From positions 1 through 15,196 of the forward strand of contig JAICTW010000005.1 in the NCBI GenBank assembly GCA_025936195.1: a stretch of DNA of 15,196 nt. Reading direction: 5' to 3'. Below are positions 14,544 to 15,196 of this stretch, piece after piece. The first letter of the stretch is position 1. Each line of letters begins with the position of its first letter. The stretch comes from Flavisolibacter sp. Lineage in GTDB: Bacteria > Bacteroidota > Bacteroidia > Chitinophagales > Chitinophagaceae. Under the pieces are notes generated by a model, which was not told where the DNA came from, ran no database searches, and saw only the letters and a list, made by a program, of their open reading frames with translations. A program made the translations under genes and the position numbers.

Positions 14544-15196
14544 ATGAGCAAATGGTTACTATATAAAATTGTATTGACTGTACTGGTTTTGAGCGGCATG
14601 CAAGCATCGGCACAAGTGGCCATGCCCGATACGGTCTGCGTTGGAACAACCAGGCTTTATCATGTTAATGATCCAACAATTAAATCCACTTACACCTGGA
14701 AAATTGATGGAAGCATTCAATCCGCAACAGCAAATGCCATCAGCATTACATGGAATACGTCAGGCAGATTTTTGATTAGCGTACAGGAACATTCTGAAAG
14801 TGGATGTGATGGCGACATACAATCTGCAATTGTTTATGTAAAGCCAATACCGGTTGCCAATGCAGGTGCGGATATCAGTGTATGCTATGGAACCAATCAA
14901 CATTTGAATGGAACAGGTGGAAGTATTTATCAATGGAACCCTGCTGCAAATTTATCCGATCCAAAAAGTCCAACTCCTGTTTTCAGTTCTTCAGTTGCCG
15001 GTATATTTATGTACACACTTGATGTTGCAGATGCTAACGGATGCAAAGCTTTGAAGAAAGATACTGTAGTCATCACTGTATTGCCTCAGCTAAAAATATT
15101 TGCAGGGAATGATACTTCTGTTACCATAAATTCTCCTTTGCAATTGAATGTAACAGATATGACGAATAGTGGGTTTGTAAATTATTCATGGTCGCC
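14544..15196 (+). CDS. PKD-like surface protein, probably gliding-motility C-terminal domain type (partial, 5' end)
   Basis: The frame opens at ATG 14544 and runs without a stop to the window edge, giving 217 full codons. A signal peptide (MSKWLLYKIVLTVLVLSGMQ) has predicted cleavage at ASA before Gln24. The first PKD-like domain (about 25-100) shows VCVGTTRLYHVND, STYTWKIDG and SGCDGD. A second domain (about 101-180) shows NAGADISVCYGTNQHLNGTGG, IYQWNPAANLSDP and DANGCKA. A third begins with FAGNDTSVTINSPLQLN and YSWSP. In this family such domains are normally followed by the gliding-motility-associated C-terminal domain recognised by the type IX secretion system; here that part lies outside the window, so it is expected rather than seen. 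It is separated from the preceding gene by 121 bases containing a hairpin. Confidence 0.85.
   Translation, partial: MSKWLLYKIVLTVLVLSGMQASAQVAMPDTVCVGTTRLYHVNDPTIKSTYTWKIDGSIQSATANAISITWNTSGRFLISVQEHSESGCDGDIQSAIVYVKPIPVANAGADISVCYGTNQHLNGTGGSIYQWNPAANLSDPKSPTPVFSSSVAGIFMYTLDVADANGCKALKKDTVVITVLPQLKIFAGNDTSVTINSPLQLNVTDMTNSGFVNYSWS

Overview
The window looks like chromosomal DNA from a member of the phylum Bacteroidota, probably a Chitinophagales, Sphingobacteriales or Saprospiria type lineage. Several things point there: SprB-repeat and PKD-like surface proteins of the gliding/type IX secretion kind, exported proteins whose predicted signal-peptidase sites are followed by Gln, AT-rich gene starts without a Shine-Dalgarno motif, and a promoter resembling the TTTG / TAnnTTTG Bacteroidota type. 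No mobile element, CRISPR array or phage gene was seen.

Left part (1-4440), a possible envelope signalling unit. The 3' end of an unrecognised gene (2-256) overlaps the start of a long TPR-CHAT (caspase-like) protein (232-3045). Convergent to it is a two-gene minus-strand operon of an ECF sigma factor and a one-pass membrane anti-sigma-like protein with a C-terminal TPR-like region. Predicted topology puts the CHAT protease-like domain and the C-terminal part of the anti-sigma protein on the same, periplasmic, side of the inner membrane. The hypothesis that CHAT proteolysis controls this sigma factor is inference.

Middle part (4441-7252), housekeeping and redox genes. A complete tRNA-Leu(CAA) has a recognisable promoter and a strong intrinsic terminator. 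It is followed by a secreted-or-cytosolic alpha/beta hydrolase on the plus strand. A minus-strand operon then encodes a DUF4142 ferritin-like exported protein and an amicyanin-like copper lipoprotein, one base apart. The convergent gap between hydrolase and cupredoxin holds a branched inverted-repeat structure that ends in a U-run on the minus strand. The 360-base divergent gap before the adhesin holds only a short perfect inverted repeat.

Right part (7253-15196), a cell-surface locus of three consecutive plus-strand exported proteins. The first is a 2052-residue adhesin-like protein: signal peptide, a Bacteroidota N-terminal domain of unknown function with a highly charged insertion, a propeller-like region, an Fn3-like domain, 16 SprB repeats in register (13 of them exactly 76 residues) and one Ig-like domain. 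The second is a protein of about 298 residues with three Ig/PKD-like domains. The third, cut by the window edge, is a PKD-like protein of the type that usually ends in a gliding-motility C-terminal sorting domain. Neither of the first two carries a recognisable T9SS sorting domain. Both stop just after the last strand of an Ig-like domain with a similar tail (PKP, a short spacer, Ile, one residue, His-Asn), which is the most interesting unexplained signal in the window. A two-part hairpin separates the second and third genes.
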